Shown here piece by piece: positions 23,610 through 29,760 of a DNA stretch of 64,000 nt. A model generated the notes under the pieces. The model was not told where the DNA came from. It made no database searches and saw only the letters and a program-made list of their open reading frames with translations. Both the position numbers and the translations under genes were made by a program. Source of the DNA: Datnioides undecimradiatus. Taxonomy: Eukaryota; Chordata; Actinopteri; Lobotiformes; Datnioididae. The DNA lies in contig WARS01000110.1 of assembly GCA_008933995.1 (NCBI GenBank), positions 558,001 through 622,000 of the forward strand, read 5' to 3'. Each line of letters opens with the position of its first letter. Positions within the stretch are counted from its first letter, which is position 1.

Positions 23610-24797
23610 AGGAACCTTTCACATTTTCATTTTAACCATTTATGTTTTGCTTCTTCTCGTTCAGGGGCCAGCGACGCCTCCCGCGGCGAGGGCCACTCAG
23701 GAGACATGGCGGCGGTCGTGGTCCCCGTCCTCTTCCTGCTGCTGCTCGGGGTGTGCGGCGGCTTGGTGGTGCTCTACCTCCGACACCGCCGACTGCAGAA
23801 CAACTTCACCGCCTTCGCAAACTCCCATTACAACTCCCGCCTGGGCTCCGCCATCTTCTCCTCCGGGGACGAACTGGGTGAGAGAGATTCAAACGTTTCC
23901 GTTCCGTCGCCGCAGACGTCTCGCATTAGGCTTCGGTACCTGCCTGTGCTGCTTTGACTTGAGTGGGCGCTCGAGGGCGTGCAGTTGATGAGCGGGGAAG
24001 CCTGCAGGGGATCGCGTTGTTGTCGGTGCATTAAGTCTGGTCGCAGTGGTCGGTCAGGGTGCCTGTGGAGTGTCAAAGGTGGGGATTCTGAAAAACTCAG
24101 ACCTACAGGATGGATGCACGTCATCGGCAGTACGCGGGGCGGATTACGGTCCTTCTTCGCGTTATTTATTAGAAATTTCCACATTGCTCAGTGTTGAACT
24201 CCTCCCGACAGCTCGGTTAATATTCCCACACGGATGCACCACTGTGTGAGATGCAAAAGGTGTTTGATCTCTTTACCTGTCTGTCGCCGTCAGAGAGCCA
24301 GGATGCCTCTCGTCTGTGTAACTGTGCCATTTGCTTAGTTTCATTTCATCTTCACGTTTGCATTTCATTAAGTAGATTATTATTTTTGGAACGATCTGAA
24401 AATATAACACGCGACGTATTGAATTAAATAAGCCGGCCGGTAACACGAGCGCTAGACGAAGAGACACGGCAGCGCTCGGTGAATCTTGATTCGCTGTTTC
24501 AGCTAAATGCTAACTGTTCGCACGCAGGCTTCAGTAAAGTCAGTGGTCTCTTCTGGCTGGAGAGCAGGTTGATGAGAGCTGAGTTTGTGGACTGCAAGTG
24601 ACCCCTTTAAGCACTGCACATAGTCACGGTGATGCATTATTAATATCAAAGTATTGATTAGCTCCAACTCCAGCTTTAACTCCCACTGCAAAGACACTTT
24701 CTGAAACACGTCTTCTCTCCCCTCTCAAGGTGACGACGATGAAGATGCTCCAATGATCAGCGGCTTCTCAGACGATGTTCCCATGGTCATTGCGTAG
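52..24797 (+). CDS. sorl1: sorl1, sortilin-related receptor (SORLA/LR11), 3' portion, 41 exons
   Basis: Type I membrane sorting receptor that moves cargo such as APP and lipoprotein-lipase-type ligands between trans-Golgi, endosomes and the cell surface (known for the family). Seen here: 41 exons joined by GT-AG introns, total 5619 nt, giving 1872 residues plus stop with no frame break. Domains in order: end of VPS10 propeller (exons at 52-8694), 10CC module (9714-10845), YWTD propeller (11386-13582), EGF-like (13792-13965), eleven LDLR class A repeats (14092-18258), six FN3 domains (18431-23567), membrane helix and tail (23665-24797). This exact order is unique to SORL1 among vertebrate receptors. 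The window opens inside the gene: the signal peptide, propeptide and first part of the propeller are missing because of the window edge, not a truncation. Human SORL1 has 48 exons by memory, so the first one here should correspond to human exon 8. No disabling change seen. Confidence 0.97.
222..2729 (+). other. sorl1 intron, 2.5 kb
   Basis: No gene seen. It holds (CA)n at about 230-245 and 2066-2089, and a (GAT)n run at 2699-2714 just upstream of the acceptor. Two GC-rich pieces at about 2296-2345 contain, on the minus strand, CAGAGGGCGC and CAGGGGGCGC, which resemble the CTCF core half. Short open frames here have no recognisable product. Confidence 0.8.
2730..2922 (+). CDS. sorl1: sorl1 exon 2 of window (VPS10 propeller)
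   Basis: Completes the split arginine codon and reads [18 protein letters not shown], then [12 protein letters not shown], the Asp-box-like signature of VPS10 propeller blades. Ends at TVDCQ before a GTAGCC donor. Confidence 0.97.
2923..3864 (+). other. sorl1 intron, 0.9 kb
   Basis: AT-richer around 3210-3280. No gene, RNA or recognisable repeat seen. Confidence 0.7.
3865..3982 (+). CDS. sorl1: sorl1 exon 3 of window (VPS10 propeller)
   Basis: Reads [20 protein letters not shown] and then [17 protein letters not shown], nearly the human sequence. Ends after the first base of a glycine codon, before GTGGGA. Confidence 0.97.
6246..6340 (+). repeat. Dispersed repeat family D, copy 1 (intronic)
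   Basis: GTGACGTTTGGAGGAATTTG, CCAGCTAACTAACAAA, GGGTGGATGTCATG. The three blocks recur in the same order at 62292-62494. Confidence 0.5.
7065..7093. repeat. (TG)n microsatellite near acceptor
   Basis: About 14 TG units, ending 30 nt before the exon at 7124. Confidence 0.9.
7124..7197 (+). CDS. sorl1: sorl1 exon 4 of window (VPS10 propeller)
   Basis: Short 74-nt exon reading [20 protein letters not shown] then ARWKE, matching human [20 protein letters not shown]. Acceptor TTGCAG, donor GTCAGT. Confidence 0.96.
7198..7837 (+). other. sorl1 intron, 0.6 kb
   Basis: Nothing recognisable seen; no repeat or open frame of note. Confidence 0.7.
7838..7926 (+). CDS. sorl1: sorl1 exon 5 of window (VPS10 propeller)
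   Basis: Reads [20 protein letters not shown], containing the highly conserved YTWGDHGGI segment of VPS10 proteins. Ends within a lysine codon (AA|G) before GTAAGT. Confidence 0.97.
7927..8515 (+). other. sorl1 intron, 0.6 kb
   Basis: No gene or clear repeat seen. Confidence 0.7.
8516..8694 (+). CDS. sorl1: sorl1 exon 6 of window (end of VPS10 propeller)
   Basis: Contains FSTNEGETW (Asp-box motif) and [17 protein letters not shown], then [15 protein letters not shown]. This is the last propeller blade before the 10CC module. Phase-1 donor GTAGGT. Confidence 0.97.
8910..8957. repeat. (CA)n(TA)n(TG)n compound microsatellite
   Basis: CA repeats run into CATATATG and then TG repeats, so the tract is close to self-complementary and alternates purine and pyrimidine. 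It could extrude a hairpin or adopt Z-form (inference). Confidence 0.9.
9020..9137. repeat. Foldback (MITE-like) element, 39-bp inverted arms
   Basis: Left arm 9020-9058 begins TTCCACAAA and ends CTCTGATTGGCT; the reverse complement of 9099-9137 begins and ends the same way. By eye 30 of 39 positions match, with a 40-bp spacer. No transposase is present. It may be a small non-autonomous DNA element or a solitary palindrome; the family is not identified. Confidence 0.75.
9714..9900 (+). CDS. sorl1: sorl1 exon 7 of window (10CC module)
   Basis: Begins the cysteine-rich 10CC module: [40 protein letters not shown], then [19 protein letters not shown]. Cysteine spacing matches the family. Ends within a cysteine codon (TG|T). 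Confidence 0.98.
10073..10201 (+). CDS. sorl1: sorl1 exon 8 of window (10CC module)
   Basis: Reads [20 protein letters not shown], then [17 protein letters not shown], continuing the 10CC module. Donor GTAAGC. Confidence 0.97.
10202..10759 (+). other. sorl1 intron, 0.56 kb
   Basis: Nothing recognisable seen. Confidence 0.7.
10760..10845 (+). CDS. sorl1: sorl1 exon 9 of window (end of 10CC module)
   Basis: Reads [20 protein letters not shown] then EMLPCPVG; the last cysteines of 10CC. Human has [20 protein letters not shown] at the same place. Confidence 0.97.
10846..11385 (+). other. sorl1 intron, 0.54 kb
   Basis: Nothing recognisable seen. Confidence 0.7.
11386..11558 (+). CDS. sorl1: sorl1 exon 10 of window (YWTD propeller)
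   Basis: Opens the LDLR class B propeller: [20 protein letters not shown], then [17 protein letters not shown], the first YWTD-type repeat (YWAD). Confidence 0.98.
11756..11887 (+). CDS. sorl1: sorl1 exon 11 of window (YWTD propeller)
   Basis: In-phase 132-nt exon: [20 protein letters not shown] and [20 protein letters not shown]. The YWVD repeat is intact. Confidence 0.98.
11888..12332 (+). other. sorl1 intron, 0.45 kb, with (GATT)5
   Basis: Contains a GATT tetranucleotide run at about 12221-12240. Nothing else recognisable. Confidence 0.75.
12333..12424 (+). CDS. sorl1: sorl1 exon 12 of window (YWTD propeller)
   Basis: Reads [20 protein letters not shown] then [10 protein letters not shown], matching human [20 protein letters not shown]. 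The acceptor is TTCGAAG, a weak pyrimidine context. Ends AG|T. Confidence 0.96.
12425..13068 (+). other. sorl1 intron, 0.64 kb
   Basis: Nothing recognisable seen. Confidence 0.7.
13069..13315 (+). CDS. sorl1: sorl1 exon 13 of window (YWTD propeller)
   Basis: Longest exon in this block (247 nt). [40 protein letters not shown] and [11 protein letters not shown] are diagnostic of the LDLR class B propeller. Confidence 0.98.
13444..13582 (+). CDS. sorl1: sorl1 exon 14 of window (YWTD propeller)
   Basis: Reads [20 protein letters not shown] then [17 protein letters not shown]; closes the propeller. Confidence 0.98.
13792..13965 (+). CDS. sorl1: sorl1 exon 15 of window (EGF-like module)
   Basis: Cysteine-rich: [29 protein letters not shown], then [21 protein letters not shown]-like module between the propeller and the class A cluster, as in human SORL1. 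Confidence 0.97.
14092..14205 (+). CDS. sorl1: sorl1 exon 16 of window (LDLR class A repeat 1)
   Basis: One complement-type repeat per exon, phase 1-1: [20 protein letters not shown], then [13 protein letters not shown] with the calcium-binding acidic residues. First of eleven. Confidence 0.97.
14288..14410 (+). CDS. sorl1: sorl1 exon 17 of window (LDLR class A repeat 2)
   Basis: [20 protein letters not shown], then [16 protein letters not shown]. Calcium site complete; short 82-bp intron from the previous repeat. Confidence 0.97.
14411..15103 (+). other. sorl1 intron, 0.7 kb, with antisense LINE fragment
   Basis: AT-rich intron holding a minus-strand L2-type LINE reverse-transcriptase scrap (listed separately). 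Nothing else recognisable. Confidence 0.75.
14815..14965 (-). mobile_element. L2-type LINE reverse transcriptase fragment
   Basis: On the minus strand 14942-14904 translates as [13 protein letters not shown], the VPQGS(V/I)LGP motif of non-LTR reverse transcriptases, in its usual context. Downstream in the same frame the expected YADD block is unrecognisable and stops follow, so it is an old, dead fragment. Antisense to sorl1. Confidence 0.75.
15104..15223 (+). CDS. sorl1: sorl1 exon 18 of window (LDLR class A repeat 3)
   Basis: [20 protein letters not shown], then [16 protein letters not shown]; complete class A repeat. Confidence 0.97.
15446..15571 (+). CDS. sorl1: sorl1 exon 19 of window (LDLR class A repeat 4)
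   Basis: [20 protein letters not shown], then [18 protein letters not shown]; human has [20 protein letters not shown]. Confidence 0.97.
15785..15895 (+). CDS. sorl1: sorl1 exon 20 of window (LDLR class A repeat 5)
   Basis: [20 protein letters not shown] then [11 protein letters not shown]. The usual DGSDE is DGADE; the calcium-binding acidic residues remain. Shortest repeat, as in human. Confidence 0.96.
15896..16376 (+). other. sorl1 intron, 0.48 kb
   Basis: AT-rich toward 16200-16265. Nothing recognisable seen. Confidence 0.7.
16377..16508 (+). CDS. sorl1: sorl1 exon 21 of window (LDLR class A repeat 6)
   Basis: [20 protein letters not shown], then [20 protein letters not shown], matching human FVCKNRQQCLFHSMVCDG. 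Confidence 0.97.
16717..16848 (+). CDS. sorl1: sorl1 exon 22 of window (LDLR class A repeat 7)
   Basis: [20 protein letters not shown], then [17 protein letters not shown] (CA)n run at 16873-16899 lies in the short intron just downstream. Confidence 0.97.
16977..17111 (+). CDS. sorl1: sorl1 exon 23 of window (LDLR class A repeat 8)
   Basis: [20 protein letters not shown], then [16 protein letters not shown]. Complete repeat. Confidence 0.97.
17193..17227. repeat. Short AT-rich inverted repeat in intron
   Basis: ACAATTGC at 17193-17200 is mirrored by GCAATTGT at 17220-17227, followed by an AT-rich tail. Probably a chance palindrome in AT-rich DNA. Confidence 0.5.
17339..17491 (+). CDS. sorl1: sorl1 exon 24 of window (LDLR class A repeat 9)
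   Basis: [20 protein letters not shown], then [16 protein letters not shown]. Donor GTGCCC departs from the consensus at positions +4 to +6 but the frame requires it. Confidence 0.95.
17632..17805 (+). CDS. sorl1: sorl1 exon 25 of window (LDLR class A repeat 10)
   Basis: Starts with a linker, [19 protein letters not shown], carrying seven prolines in a row, then [20 protein letters not shown] and [10 protein letters not shown]. In the human sequence as remembered the same linker is threonine-rich rather than poly-proline. Confidence 0.96.
17806..18129 (+). other. sorl1 intron, 0.32 kb
   Basis: Nothing recognisable seen. Confidence 0.7.
18130..18258 (+). CDS. sorl1: sorl1 exon 26 of window (LDLR class A repeat 11)
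   Basis: [20 protein letters not shown], then [16 protein letters not shown]. Last of eleven class A repeats, the same number as in human SORL1. Confidence 0.97.
18339..18352 (-). promoter_or_regulatory. CTCF-type motif in sorl1 intron
   Basis: Minus strand reads CCAGCAGGTGGCAG, a full match to the 14-bp CTCF core CCASYAGRKGGCRS. Lies between the last class A exon and the first FN3 exon. Motif match only; occupancy unknown. Confidence 0.45.
18431..18557 (+). CDS. sorl1: sorl1 exon 27 of window (FN3 domain 1)
   Basis: [20 protein letters not shown] opens the fibronectin III cluster, then SCYFLIYY. Human: [20 protein letters not shown]. Confidence 0.97.
18701..18870 (+). CDS. sorl1: sorl1 exon 28 of window (FN3 domain 1)
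   Basis: [20 protein letters not shown], then [20 protein letters not shown] and RTPEG; second half of the first FN3 domain. Confidence 0.97.
19010..19122 (+). CDS. sorl1: sorl1 exon 29 of window (FN3 domain 2)
   Basis: [20 protein letters not shown], then [13 protein letters not shown], matching human [11 protein letters not shown] across the next junction. Confidence 0.97.
19374..19478 (+). CDS. sorl1: sorl1 exon 30 of window (FN3 domain 2)
   Basis: In-phase 105-nt exon: [20 protein letters not shown] then [13 protein letters not shown]. (CA)n runs follow at about 19487-19520 in the intron. Confidence 0.96.
19573..19639 (+). CDS. sorl1: sorl1 exon 31 of window (FN3 domain 2)
   Basis: Short 67-nt exon [20 protein letters not shown]; human [20 protein letters not shown]. 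Confidence 0.97.
19698..19711 (-). promoter_or_regulatory. CTCF-type motif in sorl1 intron
   Basis: Minus strand reads CCAGTAGGTGGCAG, a full match to the CTCF core CCASYAGRKGGCRS, the same orientation as the motif at 18339. Motif match only. Confidence 0.45.
20055..20137 (+). CDS. sorl1: sorl1 exon 32 of window (FN3 domain 3)
   Basis: [20 protein letters not shown], then SFNSQYE. Among the less conserved exons against human, but the phase and the position are right. Confidence 0.93.
20227..20317 (+). CDS. sorl1: sorl1 exon 33 of window (FN3 domain 3)
   Basis: [20 protein letters not shown] then [10 protein letters not shown]; aligns with human [20 protein letters not shown]. Confidence 0.95.
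20410..20600 (+). CDS. sorl1: sorl1 exon 34 of window (FN3 domains 3 and 4)
   Basis: [20 protein letters not shown] ends FN3-3; [20 protein letters not shown] begins FN3-4. Human AINQTAVECTW at the same place. Confidence 0.97.
20601..21621 (+). other. sorl1 intron, 1.0 kb
   Basis: AT-rich from about 21130 to 21540. No gene or recognised repeat apart from the (TG)n that ends it. Confidence 0.7.
21594..21619 (+). repeat. (TG)n microsatellite forming the 3' splice site
   Basis: About 13 TG units run directly into the acceptor TAG at 21619-21621. The usual pyrimidine tract is replaced by TG repeat, so length changes here could affect inclusion of the next exon. Confidence 0.9.
21622..21741 (+). 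CDS. sorl1: sorl1 exon 35 of window (FN3 domain 4)
   Basis: In-phase 120-nt exon: [20 protein letters not shown] then SDEQYLFL; human [20 protein letters not shown]. Skipping it would remove 40 residues without a frameshift. Confidence 0.97.
21742..22117 (+). other. sorl1 intron, 0.38 kb
   Basis: Nothing recognisable seen. Confidence 0.7.
22118..22282 (+). CDS. sorl1: sorl1 exon 36 of window (FN3 domains 4 and 5)
   Basis: In-phase 165-nt exon: [20 protein letters not shown] ends FN3-4; [20 protein letters not shown] begins FN3-5. (GTTT)n lies downstream at 22400-22421. Confidence 0.97.
22509..22683 (+). CDS. sorl1: sorl1 exon 37 of window (FN3 domain 5)
   Basis: [40 protein letters not shown] and [11 protein letters not shown]. 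The acceptor follows a 14-T run. Donor GTGCGC. Confidence 0.97.
22684..23014 (+). other. sorl1 intron, 0.33 kb
   Basis: Nothing recognisable seen. Confidence 0.7.
23015..23121 (+). CDS. sorl1: sorl1 exon 38 of window (FN3 domain 6)
   Basis: [20 protein letters not shown] then [12 protein letters not shown]; human [20 protein letters not shown]. Confidence 0.97.
23375..23567 (+). CDS. sorl1: sorl1 exon 39 of window (FN3 domain 6)
   Basis: [20 protein letters not shown], then [20 protein letters not shown] and [11 protein letters not shown]. Last extracellular domain. (CA)n at 23576-23608 follows in the intron. Confidence 0.98.
23576..23608. repeat. (CA)n microsatellite in intron
   Basis: About 16 CA units directly after the donor of the last FN3 exon (donor at 23568). 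Confidence 0.95.
23665..23877 (+). CDS. sorl1: sorl1 exon 40 of window (transmembrane helix and proximal tail)
   Basis: A short linker, then the hydrophobic helix [20 protein letters not shown], the basic stop-transfer [10 protein letters not shown], and [26 protein letters not shown] is the VPS26/retromer-binding motif known in human SORLA and is unchanged here. Confidence 0.98.
23878..24729 (+). other. sorl1 last intron, 0.85 kb
   Basis: No separate gene. The frame of the preceding exon stays open into the intron to a stop at 23955-23957, so retention would replace the last 22 residues with an unrelated tail of 26 or so (inference only). Confidence 0.7.
24730..24797 (+). CDS. sorl1: sorl1 last coding exon (acidic cluster and GGA motif)
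   Basis: Encodes [20 protein letters not shown] and a final alanine, then TAG. The acidic cluster (AP1/PACS1-type) and C-terminal DDVPMVIA (GGA-type) motifs match human SORLA. Confidence 0.98.
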
Positions 24798-27700
24798 CAA
24801 GACGTCCCGTCCCCCCAATTTTCCTGTTTCTCTCCCCTTCTTTCTTCTGCCCCTCCCACTCCCCTTTTCCTCCCCATCACTCCCCATCAGTGGCGCGGTA
24901 CGACGGAGTGAAGAGGAAACAGGCGGATATTCAACCGCCATCCCAGATCTGTTGATGGGAGACCACCCCGACGAGCAGGAAACATGAAGAAAAAAAAAAA
25001 AAAAAACGGAAACGAGAGAAAGAGATATTTTTCAAATATACAATGCACTTTTTTTGGATGCGCAATAACTTATTTTTTATAATGTTAAATATATATATAT
25101 GGGGTCAAAAAGGACTGTGAGGAAGAGGTGGACACTGAAGAAAACTGTGAAGGATTTGAGTTTGTCGTGCGCGCCGGGGGATAAGAGAGACCCTATCTGT
25201 AATGCAAACTCACTATCCATAGGAGTGGTTCATTGCTTAAAGCCAAAATAAGCATCCAGAGACTGGAATATAGAACGCAACCAACACCCACACATTAAAA
25301 ACAAACTACAAATATATAGACAAAGGCTGTATACATTATGTACAAGTAGAAAACATCGGCGCAGTAATAGTTACATATTTTGGTAATAGTACAGTGCGTA
25401 CTTTAGCAGCATATGTAACATTGGTGCCTAGCGTGAGGCAGTTTGAAGAGTTAACTATCTAATCTCCAGTGGAGCAACTGCTGATTATTAGGAACGCGTT
25501 AACAACGTCTCTGACGCTCAGCGCAGCCAAACAGCTCAGTGATTGGATTCACCAGTGGCACCGCGTAGTGTCCTCATACAAACACCTTTATTTTCCGCCA
25601 CCAGCACACTGTCGTATGTCTGTACGTAGAGGCAACACATGTACCACGATAGGAGGTCGCCCGCGGCTTTGAGGGGTGGGGCGGAGAACCCCTCGCAGCA
25701 TCGGTGAGGCCGTCGGAACTATTTGTAAATATTGGCTTTTATTATGTCCTCTCCTCGTAATGCTGCACCATATCATTCTGTAAAATGTGTACTTTTTTTT
25801 TTTTTTTTTTTTTTTTAAATCGTTCAGGACAGCAAATTATCGTCCCCAGCTTTTTACGCCATAGCTGTAGTCGTAGAGGAAGTGGGTTCTCAGGGAACTG
25901 TGTCGGAGCGGACACCAGCGCAGCACCACCACCATCAGCACCGCGGCTTTGGCAGCACTGTCCATCTACTGTCGAACAGGTACAGAAACCTTTGGGAAGG
26001 TACTGGGAGAGGCATCAGCCGTGGGTGGAATGACTGGCAGATGCAGATTTATTGCCAGTTGTCATGACGACGAAGCGTCGCGTTCAGGCTCACTGTCTGG
26101 CTTGGAAACGGTTTTAAAGGGTCGAGTTTTAAGTTTTAAGACATCTGACCGTCAGGTTGCAACCGCAGCATGTCTTTCCAGAAACAGTGTGTTATACTAT
26201 ACCACCATGCCACTTATATGAGTCTGGATCATGTGGTACAGCCAGTTAAAATATCCAACTGCTACTTTAAAGCACCATTTGTTCAGTTTTTCTTTTTTAA
26301 ACTAACTTTATAAACAATGATTACGGCGACACAAAGCTGCAGCTCGATTGGTCAGTGCTGTGAATTTGCTCTGTTTTCGGTGTTTTAATTGTCGATTCAG
26401 AACTCAAAGATGTGGTCATATATAACAGCAGCGGACTTCTCTGCCTGAAGAGTGAGTTCACACATGTTGTTGTGACCTGGCCCCGACGGGGGAATCTGTT
26501 TCTGGAAAGACACGTTCAAAATGTAATTAAAATGATAATTTTATGTATCTTGCTCCGAGCAACACAAACGAGATACCTAATTAACCGCATGGCGAGGCGG
26601 CTTCTGGGCGTGTGACAAAACGTGATTTTAATTTTTTTTAATTTTTTTTTTTTATTTGGATGCTTCCTTTAAATGCGGTGAGGACCAAACTTCACCGCCG
26701 GTCGACGGAGCAGAGAGAAGACCCTGTGAGGATGTTGTCTCTCTGTATGTACAGAACCTTAACTGTTGCACGCCCGTAAATGTATCAGCACGCCGGCTAT
26801 CTTCTAGGGGACTCATGGTCTTTGTCCTGCCGCCCCCCCACCACCACCACCACCACCACCACCACCACCACCTCCTCTCACTCTCACCTGACTCTGTATT
26901 GTAGTCCATTAACTGATGTTTTGCCTCTCGGCTTGAGCCATTTGAACTGATGGTGTTCTGCTCTCTGTTGACCTTGTTTTGTTTGTAAAGACGTCTTCAT
27001 GAATGTATTTTATATCGGTACTTTAAAAGGTACTGTCCCAGCTCATTATGCTACCCTCAGCGCCTGTGAAGTTAATGCACACCCTCGGGGTTTCACCCTT
27101 CACAACAGTGAATTAGTAACCCACTCCTCCGCGGACGACCGACTTCTTGACTTCTGGCGTCCGCAGACAAACCTTAGCCGTTACAACCCAAACCCATTTT
27201 ACTAATCCAGGCCAGCGAACCGTCTTGTCAGCCAGAGCCCAGATATTTCCTGCATCACATTTCTCTCATCGTCTCTTTCTCCCCCCCCCCCCGAATCATT
27301 TAAACGGTGTCTGTACTGACGTTTAAAGTTTCCTCAAGACTTTAGCTTGATCTCACGCAGCTCCTCACCCTGTCCATGATGTCCTTTGTTCTGTTTTCTT
27401 GGCCTTAAAAAAAAAATAATCCGATTTTCTGGCATTGATGCTGTTTTTTTTTTTTTTTTGCTCTATGGAGTTTCTGTTTTGCCACATAATGCCTTATTAG
27501 AACACATTGGGTTTCTATGTGATGTACTGTTTGTATGATAGAACACATGTGCACACGCATGCATCCACACACACACAGACACACACACACACACAAGGCT
27601 AAGGAGGCTGAAGAGGAGGTTACTGTCGGGGCATTTGTTTCATTTTGTCAGATCACTGCTCTTTTCTGCGTCGGCTGCCGTAAGCCAGCCACTTGCTCTG

Positions 27701-27990
27701 TTTTTAGTCAGGTTTTACACGTGTACAAAGTATAATTATTGGTTATTGTGTGACCGTTTGCTCCCCACTCGTCTCAGTGTCGACTCTTGTCAAATAGTTT
27801 GCTTCAAAATGTTGTCGGGCACAGAGTTTGATCACGTTGGACTTGGCCATGTTTGAAGATGTTAATGTGTTGCTTGCTTATCTCGGAGGTTGCAAGAACA
27901 ACGAGATGTTTGGAGAAACAGTGTGAGGTGTTTTAAAAAAAAAAAACAAACCACTTATACTGAAATAAACTTGCTGAAAATCAAAGTTTG
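24798..27990 (+). other. sorl1: sorl1 3' UTR, about 3.2 kb
   Basis: Runs from the stop codon to a cleavage site inferred 15-25 nt after the AATAAA at 27964. It holds poly-T at 25793-25816, a (CAC)n run at about 26839-26872, poly-C at about 27281-27292, and short CA repeats near 27565-27595. Open frames in it, including a His-rich one over the CAC run, are repeat-driven. An ATTAAA near 25296 could serve a short isoform. The 3' end is inferred, not seen directly. Confidence 0.7.
27964..27969 (+). terminator. sorl1: Candidate sorl1 poly(A) signal AATAAA
   Basis: AATAAA followed by a T/GT-rich stretch at about 27985-28015 typical of a cleavage downstream element. It is the first canonical hexamer after the stop codon that I found. 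Confidence 0.65.
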
Positions 27991-29255
27991 GCGTCCGTTT
28001 CTTTTTGTTCTGTGTGGGAATTTCACGTCAGTAACGGAGAATAAATAGGAAAAGGAAATAAGAGGATCTGTTTTCCTGCTGAGGAGAGCAAATGTAGTAA
28101 TAATGTATGATTAAACCGCGAGAAGCATGTTCTCTAATGTGCAGAATACGCATGGCACCCTAGGGTTTACCCTGAGAATGACCCTGAAACATAACTGGGT
28201 ATAAAGCCTAGAAATGCCCTATTTCCCCTCAATGATAAATCTCGTTTTACAGAATTTAATTAAGGAATAAAATGGAATAAAATGTATAAATATACCCAAT
28301 TGAACTGCTGTAAATGTAAAATTAGAATAAATGTAATTTTTTACGTCTCCTGACTTCAAAAGATCAGCATTTAAATATTAAAATGCATTTGATCTGGAAA
28401 TAATTGTGAATATAATAAATATATGACTAAAAGAACTTGTTCTTATTACGTCACATTCCATCGTACACTGTTTTGTTCACACTGTCAGTCCTGTGTTTGA
28501 GTTTAATAAAGAAAACTAATTAATACAATAATGAGTAAGTCCTTTGCAACCTATGGAGCAGCAGCTGGAGCTCTGATTGGCTAGCTGCTATGCATTGGCA
28601 GGAGTCTGGCCAATCAGCTCCTTCTGCTGAAAGACAACTAGAAAGACCCAAGCGTTTCAACACACGACAAAGTGCGAACTCTTTATTTCAAAGTTTGCAG
28701 GTGCACCCAACGGACTGATCGGCTTATTGAGTAGTTCATCGAATAATAGAATACGACCCAACGACAATTTAAATGGTAATTAAGTCACTTATTTGTGCAG
28801 AAGCGATCGGCCTCCAGCTCAGTTGTTTCTGATTCTTGCCCCTCTCATTTCTAAATTGACTTATCAGTAACTAATAATTAGCCACTGTATGAAATATGGT
28901 CAAGAGTCACTCATTAACTGATTTTTAAATAGCAGTCAGATCCTCATTTGTTTCCTGGTCACTGCACAAAACTTGTATCTCTTAACGTATTCTTATAAAT
29001 GTTTCCACTGCTTTTTTTTTGCTGATTGAGGTATTTGTGATATTACAAAGTTATGTCGAGTACATTTAAATGAAATGTATACTGTAACCTCTCCTCTAAA
29101 ACTGGTATTGGTCTCAAAAATCCCATTTTAATATTTACTGTGCATTGATTGGCATCATTTGGAATAAAGTCATTGAGTCTTTTGGTTCAATATTAGTGAG
29201 AATGATGTTTAGCAGATCCGATTCGATTCTGAAGCAGTAGTGAATAATGGTAAGC
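27990..29255. other. Intergenic, AT-rich
   Basis: No gene seen. Contains one short foldback (28559-28629). Confidence 0.7.
28559..28629. repeat. Short foldback with CCAAT-type arms
   Basis: Left arm 28559-28581 (CAGCAGCTGGAG to GATTGGC) is mirrored by 28609-28629 with a 2-bp gap and two mismatches. Arms end in GATTGGC/GCCAATC, as in the intronic foldback at 9020-9137. Confidence 0.6.
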
Positions 29256-29259
29256 ACAC

Positions 29260-29760
29260 CCAGCAGACTCAGAGCATCGTTAGCATGTTAGCATCATTAA
29301 TTGGAGCTGATGAAAGTGAGTCTAACGTTCACCCTCTGGTTTTGCTCTCCACCAGCTAAAGAGAAAGCCCTTCGCCTGTGTAGCTGCTAAATGCTTTGTT
29401 AAGCAAGATGCTAACTTTGTCTGTCTGCTGTTGGGTGTCAAGCTAGTAGGCGTGCATTTGGTTTTGTTGGAGCTTTTTTTTTCCTGGAAACAGAGCTGAA
29501 GAGAGCCACGAGAGCGAACCAAATCTAAGGCTGCGGGCTGCAAAACCGAAACAATGAGCTCAAAGTAACGGATGAATCTCTCTGTAGAGCGGGTGTGAAG
29601 TGCAGATTCAGGTGGTAATTCTCTCCGGTTTCATCGCTACAAGTGACCCCTGTCACATTACATGTAGTGGTTCATTTCATTGTTTGTATAAAAATATTCA
29701 TTAGTCCGTTTTTATAGCTGGAAACATGACTAACAGGGGGCTGAGAGGACTATTGAACAA
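29260..29760 (+). repeat. Dispersed repeat family C, copy 1
   Basis: Contains CTCTCCACCAGCTAAAGAG, GTAGCTGCTAAATGC and GGTGGTAATTCTCTCCGG. The same blocks recur at 45105, 49565, 60770 and, inverted, at 51010. Non-coding; I do not know the formal name of the family. Confidence 0.65.

Noticed and set aside
26656-26904. His-rich open frame in the 3' UTR
   Set aside because: Produced by the (CAC)n repeat.
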